A model generated the notes under the pieces. That model was not told the DNA's origin and ran no database searches. It saw only the letters and a program-made list of their open reading frames with translations. A program made the translations under genes and the position numbers. Of a DNA stretch of 64,000 nucleotides, positions 26,275-34,508 are shown in pieces. The first letter of the stretch is position 1; the number at the start of each line of letters is the position of its first letter. The stretch is from positions 1 through 64,000 of the forward strand of contig NZ_SMCS01000003.1 in NCBI RefSeq assembly GCF_004342265.1, written 5' to 3'. Source of the stretch: Luteibacter rhizovicinus (lineage in GTDB: Bacteria > Pseudomonadota > Gammaproteobacteria > Xanthomonadales > Rhodanobacteraceae).

Positions 26275-27579
26275 ATGACCGATCGCCCGGTGCGCAAGAT
26301 GGGACTGCTCGCGACCACGATGCTGGTCGCCGGGAACATGATAGGCACCGGTGTTTTCCTGCTCCCGGCCAATCTCGCCAGCGTCGGCAGCATCTCGATC
26401 TTCGGCTGGGTCGTGGCCACGGTGGGCGCCATGGCGCTTGGCCTCGTATTCGCCCGGCTTGGCCATTTAGACCCCCAACAGGGTGGCCCTTACGCGTATG
26501 CGCGCGACACCTTCGGTTATTACATAGGATTTACCAGTAATTATGCTTACTGGTTCGGCAACTGGATCGGCAATGTCGCCATTGCGTTGGTGGTAACGGG
26601 TTATTTGTCCGAACTGGTTCCGGGTCTTGAAGGTCCCATGGCTCGCGCCGTTTTTACGCTAGCCGTGATCTGGATTCTGAGTTTCGCCAATGCACGCGGT
26701 GCCTCATGGATCGGGCACCTGGAAACATGGACGTTGTCGCTCGCGCTTGTCCCCATTCTGTTTATCGCGATCGGTGGCTGGTACTGGTTCGACCGCGACC
26801 TGTTCCTTCGCGGATGGAATGTCAGCGGACAAAGCGACTTCTCCGCGGTGTCGAGCGCCGCATCCATGGCCCTATGGGCGTTCATGGGCGTGGAGAGCGC
26901 CGCGGTGTCCGCGGGCGTCGTCGATAACCCCAGACGGACCATCCCCCTGGCAACCCTGTTCGGCCTGGCGATCTCGGCTGTGGTCTATGTCAGCTGCTCG
27001 ACGGTCATCATGGGCATGCTGCCCATGGACACGCTGCGCACTTCATCGGCGCCCTTCGCCGAAGCCGGTCGTCTGATGATCGGACCATGGGGTGTCGTCA
27101 TGGTCGGCGTATGCGCGGTACTGAAGTCCACCGGAGCACTCGGCGGCTGGATGCTGCTGGTCGGCCAGTCCGCCAAGGCCGCGGCCGACGACGGGCTGTT
27201 TCCGTCGATTTTCGCGCGAATGAATCGCCACGGCATGCCAGGTGCGGGCCTTTACGTCGTCGCCGCACTGATGACAGCCATGCTGCTGCTTACGATGTCG
27301 CCGACCCTGGCAGGCCAGTTCCGGACCCTGACCGGCATCGCCGTACTGCTGGCGATCCTGCCCTATCTGTTCTCCGCCGTCACGGTCATCCGCTTCAGCC
27401 TTGCACGGCACGAGACGGGCCTGCGCCGGATCGGTAGTTACGCCATCGGCTGCGTCGCCAGCATCTATTGCCTTTGGGCCATACTTGGCGCCAGTCCGGT
27501 ACAGGTCATGCAGGCCGTCGTCTTCGTCCTGCTCTCCGCCCCGATCTATCCTTTCTTCATGCGACACACAGAGAAATAG
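26275..27579 (+). CDS. Second AdiC/PotE-like amino acid-polyamine antiporter
   Basis: A 434-residue APC-family antiporter with about twelve membrane segments and strong similarity to both AdiC and its neighbour across the 239-base divergent gap. The tryptophans equivalent to W202 and W293 (W201, W292) and the GVES glutamate (E207) are kept, but the substrate loop is GTGVFLL (24-30) where AdiC has GSG. That change lies in the binding site, so specificity may differ (for example lysine/cadaverine or ornithine/putrescine). No second decarboxylase is encoded nearby. It probably shares a promoter region with the decarboxylase operon and lies 12 bases before a lipoprotein hydrolase gene. Confidence 0.9.
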   Translation: MTDRPVRKMGLLATTMLVAGNMIGTGVFLLPANLASVGSISIFGWVVATVGAMALGLVFARLGHLDPQQGGPYAYARDTFGYYIGFTSNYAYWFGNWIGNVAIALVVTGYLSELVPGLEGPMARAVFTLAVIWILSFANARGASWIGHLETWTLSLALVPILFIAIGGWYWFDRDLFLRGWNVSGQSDFSAVSSAASMALWAFMGVESAAVSAGVVDNPRRTIPLATLFGLAISAVVYVSCSTVIMGMLPMDTLRTSSAPFAEAGRLMIGPWGVVMVGVCAVLKSTGALGGWMLLVGQSAKAAADDGLFPSIFARMNRHGMPGAGLYVVAALMTAMLLLTMSPTLAGQFRTLTGIAVLLAILPYLFSAVTVIRFSLARHETGLRRIGSYAIGCVASIYCLWAILGASPVQVMQAVVFVLLSAPIYPFFMRHTEK

Positions 27580-27591
27580 CAGCACGCGCCT

Positions 27592-29466
27592 ATGTTCCAG
27601 CCACGATTTTTTCTGCTGCTCGCCCTCACCCTCGCCTCCACCGCCTGCAATATCAATATGGTGGGGATTCGCCATGTCGCACCGCGCGACTACGTCAACG
27701 AGCGGCGCTCGGATGTCCTGAGTACCCGGCGCCTCAGTGACAGCACTATCCAGACGCTCAACGTCGTCGCGCTCTTGCCCGACGACTGCCTGGCCAAACT
27801 GGCACCCTGCGAAACGACGATCGAGGGATCGGCCGGGCTCACCGACGAACAGCGCTTTTCCGCGCTGTCGGAGCTGTGGCTGGATGTTGCGGTACGTGCC
27901 GACCCGGGTGACGGCAAGCGCGCACTCGACGACCGCGCGCTGGACGCCTATATGCGTTCCGCCCGTTACGCCTACGTCTACCTGTTCCGCACGTCGCGGG
28001 CACCCACGGAACGCGCGTTCGAGCTACGCCAGGTACAGGTGATCGATTTCTACAACTTCGCCACGCAGCGCGCGATGACCCGATTCTTCGCGGCCCTGCC
28101 GAGTCTGGGCACAGACTGGACGCAAACGGAGTTCGCCGGATGGACGATTCATCGTCCGCGTTCGGATGTCCGGGTGGGCGATGGAAACGGCGTCCCCGCC
28201 GAACTGATCGCGGCGTCCGGCCTGCGCTTCGACGGTCTGAGGAATATCTATAAGCGCGATGGCTTCGGCTCCAATTTCGTCGCGGTGGCGGCTCCCGACG
28301 CGCCCGATAACACCGTGCCCTGGCGCAATCCGGACTACGCGCCGATCACCGGCACTCTGGAATTCGCGGGCGATACCGCGGCCGCCGTACTCGCCGTGAA
28401 AGACGTCAGCATCCTTGCCAGCGATCCCTATCACGACGGAAGCATTACGTTCGGTGGCCAGAAGGTTCCGTTGGCGGCCAACTTCACGGCACCGTACGGC
28501 GTATGGCTGGCCCGCTCGGGCTTCGCCAGCCAGTCGATCCGCTCCCTGCTGGGTCGCGAGGGCGGCCTGAAAACGCCGCGCGTTCTTTTGATGCAGCCTT
28601 ACGACCCGAATCGCATCACCGTGATCATGCTGCACGGGCTGGCCAGCAGCCCCGAGGCCTGGGTCAACGTGGACAACGAGGTCATGGGCGACGACGATCT
28701 TCGGCGCACTTACCAGATATGGCAGGTCTACTATCCGACCAACGCGCCGGTCGCCGTGAATCTCGCCAATATCCGCAAGGCGCTGGACGCGACCCTCGCG
28801 CATTTCGATCCCACGGGCCAAGCCCGTGCCTCGCACAACATCGTGCTGGTCGGCCATAGCATGGGCGGCGTCATCGCCCGCCTGCTGGTGTCCACCAGCG
28901 ACGAAAGCCTCTGGAATGTCATACCGCTCCGGCGCGACCTCTCGCCCGAACGCCAGCGCCAGGTACGTGAACGCCTGACGCCCTATCTGCGTTTCTCGCC
29001 GATGCCGGGGGTGACGCGTGCCGTCTTCCTTGCCTCGCCGCATCGCGGCACGCCGTACGCCCAGCACCGGATCGCACGCTGGCTGGGCAATCTCATCCGC
29101 CTGCCCGCCGACCTGCTGAAAGAGGTGGCCAGCGTATCGGACGCCTGGAACCCGGGTGTCGAAGGCGGCTCTGCCCGTATCCCGAACAGCGTCGACAACC
29201 TCAGCGACAAAGATCCGTTCATCCGCGCCACGGCCAGCCTGCCGATCTCGCCGGCCGTCCGCTACCACACGATCGTCGGGGTATATAAGCTGAAAGGACC
29301 GCTGGCGGACAGCAGCGATGGCGTCGTGCCCTATGCCAGCGCACATCTGGATGGCGCCGAGTCCGAACTCGCGGTACCGTCATGGCATAGCGTCCAGGAA
29401 ACGCCGCAGGCCATTCTGGAGCTACGCCGCATCCTCAGGGAACACGCGGCGGCAGTTACGAACTGA
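27592..29466 (+). CDS. Lipoprotein alpha/beta hydrolase (lipase/esterase-like)
   Basis: A 624-residue envelope protein. The lipoprotein signal is MFQPRFFLLLALTLASTAC with acylated Cys at residue 19. The N-terminal about 330 residues have no recognised domain; the C-terminal half is an alpha/beta hydrolase with the oxyanion region VIMLHGLASSPEAW, the nucleophile elbow GHSMGG, and a late SSDGVVP segment and a catalytic His candidate in VPSWHSVQ. It resembles PGAP1/lipase-like enzymes. The gene follows the second antiporter by only 12 bases, so the two are co-transcribed. How a lipid or ester hydrolase serves that locus is unclear; remodelling of the outer membrane during acid stress is one possibility. 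Confidence 0.85.
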   Translation: MFQPRFFLLLALTLASTACNINMVGIRHVAPRDYVNERRSDVLSTRRLSDSTIQTLNVVALLPDDCLAKLAPCETTIEGSAGLTDEQRFSALSELWLDVAVRADPGDGKRALDDRALDAYMRSARYAYVYLFRTSRAPTERAFELRQVQVIDFYNFATQRAMTRFFAALPSLGTDWTQTEFAGWTIHRPRSDVRVGDGNGVPAELIAASGLRFDGLRNIYKRDGFGSNFVAVAAPDAPDNTVPWRNPDYAPITGTLEFAGDTAAAVLAVKDVSILASDPYHDGSITFGGQKVPLAANFTAPYGVWLARSGFASQSIRSLLGREGGLKTPRVLLMQPYDPNRITVIMLHGLASSPEAWVNVDNEVMGDDDLRRTYQIWQVYYPTNAPVAVNLANIRKALDATLAHFDPTGQARASHNIVLVGHSMGGVIARLLVSTSDESLWNVIPLRRDLSPERQRQVRERLTPYLRFSPMPGVTRAVFLASPHRGTPYAQHRIARWLGNLIRLPADLLKEVASVSDAWNPGVEGGSARIPNSVDNLSDKDPFIRATASLPISPAVRYHTIVGVYKLKGPLADSSDGVVPYASAHLDGAESELAVPSWHSVQETPQAILELRRILREHAAAVTN

Positions 29467-29502
29467 ACCATCGCGTGGCAAGCATCTGGAGGGCGGGTGG
29501 CC

Positions 29503-30186
29503 ATGGTCCTTTTTCCCGCGACACCCATGGCCGTCTTCTTCGACCTGGACGGTGTCCTGTTCGATACCGAAATACTCTATCGGGATGCGCTTCGCGAAAC
29601 CGCGACAGCGGCGGAAATCGATGTGCCGCTGTCGTTATGCGACCGGATGGTCGGCCTCCACGCGCAGGCGGCACGCATGCTGCTGCGCGAACATGTCGGC
29701 AACGACATCGACCTCGACGAGCTATGGAGCGCCGCCGCGGGATGCATCCGGAGGAAACTGGAAACCGAATTGCGCGTCAAAGCCGGTGCCATCGAGCTAC
29801 TGGATACGCTGGATGAATTCGGCATACCCAGGGCCGTGGTGACCTCGTCCTCGCATATGGTGGCCACGCATCACCTTGAAGCGTCCGGCCTGCGCGATCG
29901 CTTCGACGCGGTGGTCGCCTCCGGCGATTGCGAACGCACCAAGCCTTATCCCGATCCTTACCTGCTCGCCGCCCGCATCCTCAACAAGCCACCCCTGTGC
30001 TGCCTGGCACTGGAAGACTCGCACCTGGGCGTCCGCTCCTCCGTCGCCGCGGGCGTCCCGACAATCATGGTCCCCGACCTGCTGCCCGCCAATGCGGAAA
30101 TGCGCCGTATGGCGATCCATGTCGCGAATGATCTGCATGAAGTGAATAAGCGGCTACGCGAGGCCTGCATCATCGCTCACAGCTGA
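29503..30186 (+). CDS. HAD-family phosphatase (beta-phosphoglucomutase-like)
   Basis: A 227-residue HAD hydrolase. Motif I is FFDLDGVLFDTE with the nucleophile and acid/base Asp pair, followed by a helical cap, motif II VTSSS, motif III lysine in CERTKPYPDPYL, and motif IV LEDSHLGVRSSVAAG. This is the phosphatase/phosphoglucomutase subgroup acting on small phosphorylated sugars. GGAGGG at 29488-29493 supports the ATG at 29503; ATG 29527 is an alternative just before the fold. Its 3' end overlaps the convergent WYL-like gene by 10 bases. Confidence 0.88.
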   Translation: MVLFPATPMAVFFDLDGVLFDTEILYRDALRETATAAEIDVPLSLCDRMVGLHAQAARMLLREHVGNDIDLDELWSAAAGCIRRKLETELRVKAGAIELLDTLDEFGIPRAVVTSSSHMVATHHLEASGLRDRFDAVVASGDCERTKPYPDPYLLAARILNKPPLCCLALEDSHLGVRSSVAAGVPTIMVPDLLPANAEMRRMAIHVANDLHEVNKRLREACIIAHS

Positions 30187-30464
30187 CACTGGATCGTCGC
30201 GAACGCCCCATCGCCGTGCCGGTAATCCGGCCGGGCTCCGGGGAAGTGCCGGTCCAGCACCCTCAGCCCGATCATTTTCTCCATGCGGAAGAACTTCCAG
30301 CCCGTCGTGGCTCCGGAAAGGCTATCGCCTTCGATCTGGTATGCGCTGAGCAGGCCATCGCCTCTTGCATCCACACCGTACGCATGGGGCTCCACGACAC
30401 GTTCGCTGCCGTCGTAGCTGAAGATGAGCAGCCGGTGCTGCGCTATGGCCAGACAAATGGACAT
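30177..30464 (-). CDS. Small WYL-domain-like protein
   Basis: A 95-residue protein resembling an isolated WYL domain: HRLLIFSYDGSERVVEPHAYGVD, then LLSAYQIEGDS, and WKFFRMEKMIGLRVLD. WYL domains are ligand-binding modules usually fused to HTH regulators; stand-alone copies are common in proteobacteria and of unknown function. No DNA-binding region is present. It overlaps the convergent HAD gene by 10 bases. Confidence 0.7.
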   Translation of the reverse strand: MSICLAIAQHRLLIFSYDGSERVVEPHAYGVDARGDGLLSAYQIEGDSLSGATTGWKFFRMEKMIGLRVLDRHFPGARPDYRHGDGAFATIQCQL

Positions 30465-30544
30465 CGCCCGAGCATACGCCTGCCGTGTGGCAGTGGCGCG
30501 AAAGCGGGCCCGGCGACCGGAGGCCGGTGCCGGGCCCGGAACGG

Positions 30545-30925
30545 TCAGGCGTACTGCGCTTCGCCGTTGCCGAAGGACCAGTTTTCCTTCACCACTTCCA
30601 CCAGACTGATGAACACGTCCTCGCGACGCAGGCCAACCCGTTCATGAAGCCCGTCCGCGACCGCCTTGTAGAAGGCCTTTTTCATGTCCACGGTACGCCC
30701 GCCGTTGAGCGTGACCTGGATGAAAACACAGGCATCGGTACGTTCGATGCCCAGATAGGTACGGTCGATCACGAGGTCGCCGGCCGGATGTTCGGTGATA
30801 ATCTGGAACCGGTCGTTCTCGGGCACGTTGAGCGTGGCGCGCATGGCCTGATAGATGACATCGCCGATGGCATGGCGCTCGTCGCGGGAGCGTCCCGACA
30901 GCAGATCGACTCGAACCAGGGGCAT
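30545..30925 (-). CDS. Tautomerase-family protein
   Basis: A 126-residue 4-oxalocrotonate tautomerase-like enzyme. The mature protein starts with catalytic Pro (MPLVRVDLLSGRS, Pro next to the initiator Met), with tautomerase-type strands VDRTYLGIERTD and AVADGLHERVGLRREDVFISLVEV. Members act on keto-enol substrates or dehalogenate small acids. GGAGAAA lies about 6 bases before the ATG at 30925. The large upstream part of the open frame is not used. It is divergent from the next gene. Confidence 0.85.
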   Translation of the reverse strand: MPLVRVDLLSGRSRDERHAIGDVIYQAMRATLNVPENDRFQIITEHPAGDLVIDRTYLGIERTDACVFIQVTLNGGRTVDMKKAFYKAVADGLHERVGLRREDVFISLVEVVKENWSFGNGEAQYA

Positions 30926-31170
30926 GATCGTTTCTCCGTTGGGGGGGGCTTTGGGGGGTCTGCCGATATTACAGACGAACCGGCGACGGCGTCCGCTAAT
31001 TTTCCCTATAAATTCAGACTTTTCGGAATTTTCGTTTCTTCCGTTGACCCCACGCAACACCCACGCGATCCTCTGCGCATCGCCACACTTCACGTGTCGA
31101 ACGGTCGCCGGGACTTCCCGGTATCCGCCGCCCGCATGATGCAATCACACACTCTTACATGGACGTCCCG

Positions 31171-31491
31171 ATGAGCGAAAACGACCTGCCCCGCTATACC
31201 CTTCCCGACGCGCGCGCGTTGTTCGCGACCACCGGCGTCACCCTGCGCTGTCCGGTCTGCCGGGACAAACGCGACGTCGCGCCTTCCGACCTGCACGACG
31301 CAATGACGGTGCGCCTCACTGGCGCGCGCAGCGTCGCCGACCTGCTGGTCGACGCGCAAAGCGTCGACGTCGAAACAGCCACGGTCTCGCGCGCCGCCTA
31401 CCTTATCCGTGGCCTGCTTGACGAAGCCCTCGACATTTACGCGCAACTCAGCGTCGCGGCGTACCGCTCGGGCGCCGCCGGCGTACGCTGA
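31171..31491 (+). CDS. Hypothetical protein with CxxC motif
   Basis: A 106-residue protein with no signal or membrane segment. It contains a CPVCRDKRD motif near residue 27, which could bind zinc or act in redox chemistry, and a long Ala/Leu-rich helical C-terminal half. No family is recognised. ATG 31171 (MSENDLPRYTL) is preferred; ATG 31159 is also in frame, and neither has a strong ribosome site. Confidence 0.55.
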   Translation: MSENDLPRYTLPDARALFATTGVTLRCPVCRDKRDVAPSDLHDAMTVRLTGARSVADLLVDAQSVDVETATVSRAAYLIRGLLDEALDIYAQLSVAAYRSGAAGVR

Positions 31492-31542
31492 AGCGGACCG
31501 CCCCAGCTCAGCTTCCCGCCGTCTCGACGGCCTGCGCGGCGC

Positions 31543-31725
31543 GTGCAAGGGCAGCCTGTTCGGCATCGCCCTTGCAATTGCTGCGCGGGCGGCGATTCGA
31601 CAAACTGCGCTCTGGTCGATGGCGCCTGCCTCCCAGACGGTTCGTGCAAACAGACCATCGACTCACCGGACTCTCGCCATGACTCACCGCGTGCTATTCG
31701 TCTGTACCGGAAATTCCGCCCGTAG
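31543..31725 (+). CDS. Possible Cys-rich small ORF ahead of arsC-type gene
   Basis: A GTG-started frame of 60 codons that overlaps the start of the reductase gene. It contains CNCCAGGDSTNCALVDGACL and then PDGSC: six cysteines in about 25 residues, with spacing that could bind metal or arsenite. There is no ATG and no good ribosome site, and the region also codes in no other obvious way, so a translated metallothionein-like leader is only a possibility. Confidence 0.25.
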   Translation: MQGQPVRHRPCNCCAGGDSTNCALVDGACLPDGSCKQTIDSPDSRHDSPRAIRLYRKFRP

Positions 31726-32191
31726 CGTGCTGGCCGAAGCGACGCTACGCGCATGGGGAGGCTCCCGCTTCGAAGCATTCAGCGCTGGCAGCAAACCTGC
31801 CGGAACGATCAATCCCTACGCACTACAAACCCTGGCTGCGGGAGGCATCGCCACGGCGGGGCTACGCAGTAAATCGTGGGACGAGTTTTCCGGCGACGGT
31901 GCGCCCGCCATCGATCTCGTCGTCACCGTATGCGACAGCGCGGCCGCGGAAACCTGTCCCGTGTTTTTCGGAGATTTCGTGCGAACGCACTGGGGCCTAC
32001 CCGACCCCGCCGCCCTCGAAGGCAGCGATGAAGATAAGCAGGCCGCATTCAAACTGGCCCACGCCGTGATCAAGGCGCGCCTGCTTGCCTTCCTTACGTT
32101 ACCCGCCTCCACATGGGCCGACCGCGAGATGCTGAAGATCGCACTGGACCGCATCGGATTCATTCAGTCCGAGGACGCGGCGCATGTCTGA
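31679..32191 (+). CDS. arsC: Arsenate reductase, thioredoxin-coupled LMW-PTP type
   Basis: A 170-residue low-molecular-weight phosphatase-fold protein. The P-loop VCTGNSARSV (Cys9) carries the NSARS form of arsenate reductases instead of the GNICRS form of tyrosine phosphatases. Two further cysteines, C85 and C93 in VTVCDSAAAETCPVF, match the redox relay of B. subtilis ArsC, and HWGLPDP holds the general acid Asp. It would reduce arsenate to arsenite using thioredoxin. No arsB, arsR or acr3 gene is adjacent; the next gene is an SMR pump. The start at 31679 fits the fold. Confidence 0.88.
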   Translation: MTHRVLFVCTGNSARSVLAEATLRAWGGSRFEAFSAGSKPAGTINPYALQTLAAGGIATAGLRSKSWDEFSGDGAPAIDLVVTVCDSAAAETCPVFFGDFVRTHWGLPDPAALEGSDEDKQAAFKLAHAVIKARLLAFLTLPASTWADREMLKIALDRIGFIQSEDAAHV

Positions 32192-32220
32192 GGTCGCATC
32201 AAAACCAGATGAATATTCCG

Positions 32221-32300
32221 CTGCGCACGTAAACGCAGGACTGTCGAGTCTCGACGATCCTGCACGACTGCCCTAACGTAGGGTTCTTTGCGGAGCAAAG
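32221..32300 (+). promoter_or_regulatory. Structured leader with mutually exclusive hairpins before SMR gene
   Basis: Four stems lie in the 113 bases between the arsC-type gene and the SMR gene. CTGCG 32221-32225 can pair with CGCAG 32234-32238, but GCAGGA 32235-32240 can instead pair with TCCTGC 32258-32263, so these two exclude each other. GTCGA/TCGAC (32243-32255) nests inside the second. CCCTA-ACG-TAGGG is at 32271-32283. CTTTG/CAAAG (32286-32300) holds the ribosome site CGGAG in its loop. Many SMR genes are controlled by guanidine riboswitches; the ACGR loops of the guanidine-II class are not matched here. Confidence 0.45.
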
Positions 32301-32304
32301 CGCG

Positions 32305-32646
32305 ATGAACTGGCTTTCCTATCTTGCGTTGCTTGGCGCCATCGTCTTTGAAGTCGTCGGAACGACGTCCCTGAAAGCCAGCGAAGGCTTCAGTAAAACC
32401 GCCCCGACCGTCGTATCACTGGCGGCTTATGGCATCGCGTTCTATTTCCTGTCGCTTACGTTGCGGCACATTCCCGTCGCCATCGCTTACGCGATCTGGA
32501 GCGGGCTGGGCATCGTGCTGATCGCGGCAGTAGGCTGGATACGATTCGGGCAGAAGCTCGATGCATGGGGATTGACCGGCATCGGGCTGATCCTTGCTGG
32601 CGTACTCGTGGTCAACCTGCTTTCGAAGTCAGTGGAACACGGCTGA
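32305..32646 (+). CDS. Small multidrug resistance (SMR) transporter
   Basis: A 113-residue inner-membrane protein with four membrane helices, the normal SMR length. The essential membrane Glu of helix 1 is in [14 protein letters not shown] (residue 16), and the helix-3 region [19 protein letters not shown] is conserved. It works as a dual-topology dimer, exchanging protons for cationic drugs or guanidinium-like compounds. Sequence alone does not settle whether it is the EmrE-like or guanidinium-exporting type. A terminator follows at 32666. Confidence 0.92.
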   Translation: MNWLSYLALLGAIVFEVVGTTSLKASEGFSKTAPTVVSLAAYGIAFYFLSLTLRHIPVAIAYAIWSGLGIVLIAAVGWIRFGQKLDAWGLTGIGLILAGVLVVNLLSKSVEHG

Positions 32647-32665
32647 CCGGAGCGGCATCGAGCCA

Positions 32666-32694
32666 GAGCTTCGCCGCTTCAAGCGGCGAAGCTC
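32666..32694 (+). terminator. Rho-independent terminator of SMR gene
   Basis: A perfect 14-base-pair stem with arms GAGCTTCGCCGCTT and AAGCGGCGAAGCTC and a one-base gap, followed by CTTCTTTG. It starts 20 bases after the SMR stop codon. Confidence 0.8.
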
Positions 32695-32781
32695 CTTCTT
32701 TGCACGGATACGATAGCGATGGTGCAGATACCGCGGATGCCATAACAGTACGATCGCCCATCGTTCGTCGCACCAATTCCT

Positions 32782-32815
32782 CACCGTCATTCCCGCGCAG
32801 GCGAGAATCCAGCGC
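32782..32815. repeat. Dispersed repeat of the GTCATTCCCGCG type
   Basis: CACCGTCATTCCCGCGCAGG followed by CGAGAATCCAGCGC is the well-known short dispersed repeat of many proteobacteria (CGTCATTCCCGCGAAGGCGGGAATC-like). A related string CCCGCCGGAATGACG abuts the IS end near 277-291. Confidence 0.65.
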
Positions 32816-32937
32816 GGTGCGATCGGTTATCGCGATAAAGAATGGTCACCTCTTCACCCCGGCCGATACATCGGAGCCTCGAGGCAAGGCCTCAGCCGGC
32901 ACCGAACTTTTCGGCGAGTGCGCAGAAATATGATGCT

Positions 32938-33297
32938 TCAGTGCACGAATATCTGCGCCAACAACGCAAGAACAGCCGGTAACGCCTGAACATACAGAAT
33001 GCGCCTGCTGGCGGTGATACCGCCCCAGACTCCAGCCACCACGACGCACGCCAGACCGTAGAAGACGAAACCCGTTCCGACGGGTCCACCCAGTACGAGC
33101 CCGAGTATCAGGGCCGCTACCAGGAAGCCGTTGTACAGACCCTGGTTAGAGGCAAGCGTGACGGTCTCTTTGGCAAACTGTGGCGTGATGCCAAAGACTT
33201 TGGGTCCGCGGCTCTGCCAGAGAAACATCTCCAGCACGACGATATAAACGTGGATCAGGATGACCAGCACGGTCAGGATGGTCGCGAAGATTGCCAT
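32938..33297 (-). CDS. DUF1304 membrane protein
   Basis: A 119-residue inner-membrane protein with four hydrophobic helices (about 3-25, 48-70, 74-95, 98-117), matching DUF1304: LIHVYIVVLEMFLW, then NQGLYNGFLVAALI. The function of the family is unknown. The ATG at 33297 has AAGG about 5 bases upstream; a GTG one codon earlier is also possible. Confidence 0.88.
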   Translation of the reverse strand: MAIFATILTVLVILIHVYIVVLEMFLWQSRGPKVFGITPQFAKETVTLASNQGLYNGFLVAALILGLVLGGPVGTGFVFYGLACVVVAGVWGGITASRRILYVQALPAVLALLAQIFVH

Positions 33298-33380
33298 CAC
33301 ACCTTAGTTCCTTCTTTCGGATTGACGAGATGGCTGAACCTTGCAATGAGTCCGTTGCCATGCAGCCGAGGATACTCGTT

Positions 33381-33812
33381 CTAGATACCGTTCTCGATGT
33401 ACTCGACCCGGCCAATCCAGTTGCGCTTCCTGCGGGCCAGCCGCGACTCTTTCGCTTCGCCATCGAAGCTTCCCGATGTGCGGCGAAGGAGTGTCGGGTC
33501 AACATCGTCGAACGCGTTGACGCTTACGACAGCGAATAGCTGACCGTCGATCAGACTGGTTACGACGGGCACTACGCCACATCGGGAACACGTGTGGAAT
33601 TCCGCGGTGCCGGTGTCGAATACGTATCTGGAAACGAGCCGGGAATCTTCGACGACGACCTTCAGGCTGCTATCCGGATTGGCCGCCCATACGCCACCAT
33701 GCTTGGTACAGAACGAACAATCGCATACGCGAGCCTGAATTTCGGCTGGATCGGGCTCCCATGTGAGGGAGAACGAGATGTTCCCGCAATGGCATTTACC
33801 GTGAATCAGCAT
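33381..33812 (-). CDS. GFA-family zinc protein (CENP-V/GFA domain)
   Basis: A 143-residue cytoplasmic protein of the glutathione-dependent formaldehyde-activating-like (GFA) family. The zinc ligands are visible as CHCG (near residue 7), CDCSFC (about residue 30) and CSRCGV (about residue 72). Family members bind two zinc ions; some are carbon-sulphur lyases and most have no assigned activity. The start at 33812 (MLIHGKCHCGN) fits the family; an 18-residue longer form is open. It starts the accessory region that runs to tRNA-Leu. Confidence 0.85.
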   Translation of the reverse strand: MLIHGKCHCGNISFSLTWEPDPAEIQARVCDCSFCTKHGGVWAANPDSSLKVVVEDSRLVSRYVFDTGTAEFHTCSRCGVVPVVTSLIDGQLFAVVSVNAFDDVDPTLLRRTSGSFDGEAKESRLARRKRNWIGRVEYIENGI

Positions 33813-33877
33813 GTGTTCGATATCCGCTGGTACGAGCTGTCGCCCTGCTCCCGCCTGATGCCGCAATTCATAACATA

Positions 33878-34387
33878 CTAGCTCCCGATGGCTTCTTTAC
33901 GGGACAAGAGTCCCTCGAGCAAGGCCAGCAGCAGGTGCATATCGAACAGTGCGGTATAGCCGACGCTGGCATGCGAGCCGTCGCGCAACTGGATACCGAT
34001 TCTCGATGTCCAAGCCCTGGATATCAGCGATGGAGACTTCCTGTCCAGGAAGGCCGCGCTGCCGTGTCGATAGAACTGGCGGGTCTCGGCCAGATCGCGA
34101 TAGAGCCACGTCGTCGTTACCCCACCCAGTTCGCTCTGAACGCCATATTCGCCAAGAACCCACTGGCGACGGCGCACGAAAAACCCAAGAGCAATGAGGC
34201 CAGCGGCTACGATGGCGCAGCCGATCATGGTCGCATTGACGAGTGCCGCACCTTCAGGCGCCACCTTGCTCCTTATCGCAAACAGCAATGCGGCACAGGT
34301 CGCGAACATCAGCCCCAGGATGAGGACGACAACAGAAAGCGCGGATTTATCGCGATGACGACTGACAACGCGCCCGATGGATGACAT
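33878..34387 (-). CDS. Hypothetical two-TM membrane protein
   Basis: A 169-residue protein with two membrane helices (about residues 15-37 and 50-70) and a C-terminal cytoplasmic domain of about 95 residues containing GEYGVQSELGGVTTTWLYRDLAETRQF, which resembles PH-like/DUF-type membrane-associated domains. No family name can be given. It lies 65 bases upstream of the GFA gene on the same strand. Confidence 0.65.
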   Translation of the reverse strand: MSSIGRVVSRHRDKSALSVVVLILGLMFATCAALLFAIRSKVAPEGAALVNATMIGCAIVAAGLIALGFFVRRRQWVLGEYGVQSELGGVTTTWLYRDLAETRQFYRHGSAAFLDRKSPSLISRAWTSRIGIQLRDGSHASVGYTALFDMHLLLALLEGLLSRKEAIGS

Positions 34388-34508
34388 AAATAATCTGACT
34401 GCGATTATGAAGACATAATAAGCACTCGTCAGGCGCCTTTGCCTATAGCGAATACTTGCCGTCGTACCATATCCGAATTCATGTCAGGGAAGACACCCGA
34501 ATGATCGC

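Noticed and set aside
32271-32283. Guanidine-II (mini-ykkC) riboswitch before the SMR gene
   Set aside because: The class needs two ACGR hairpin loops. Only ACG in a three-base loop is seen, so the structure is reported as an unassigned leader.
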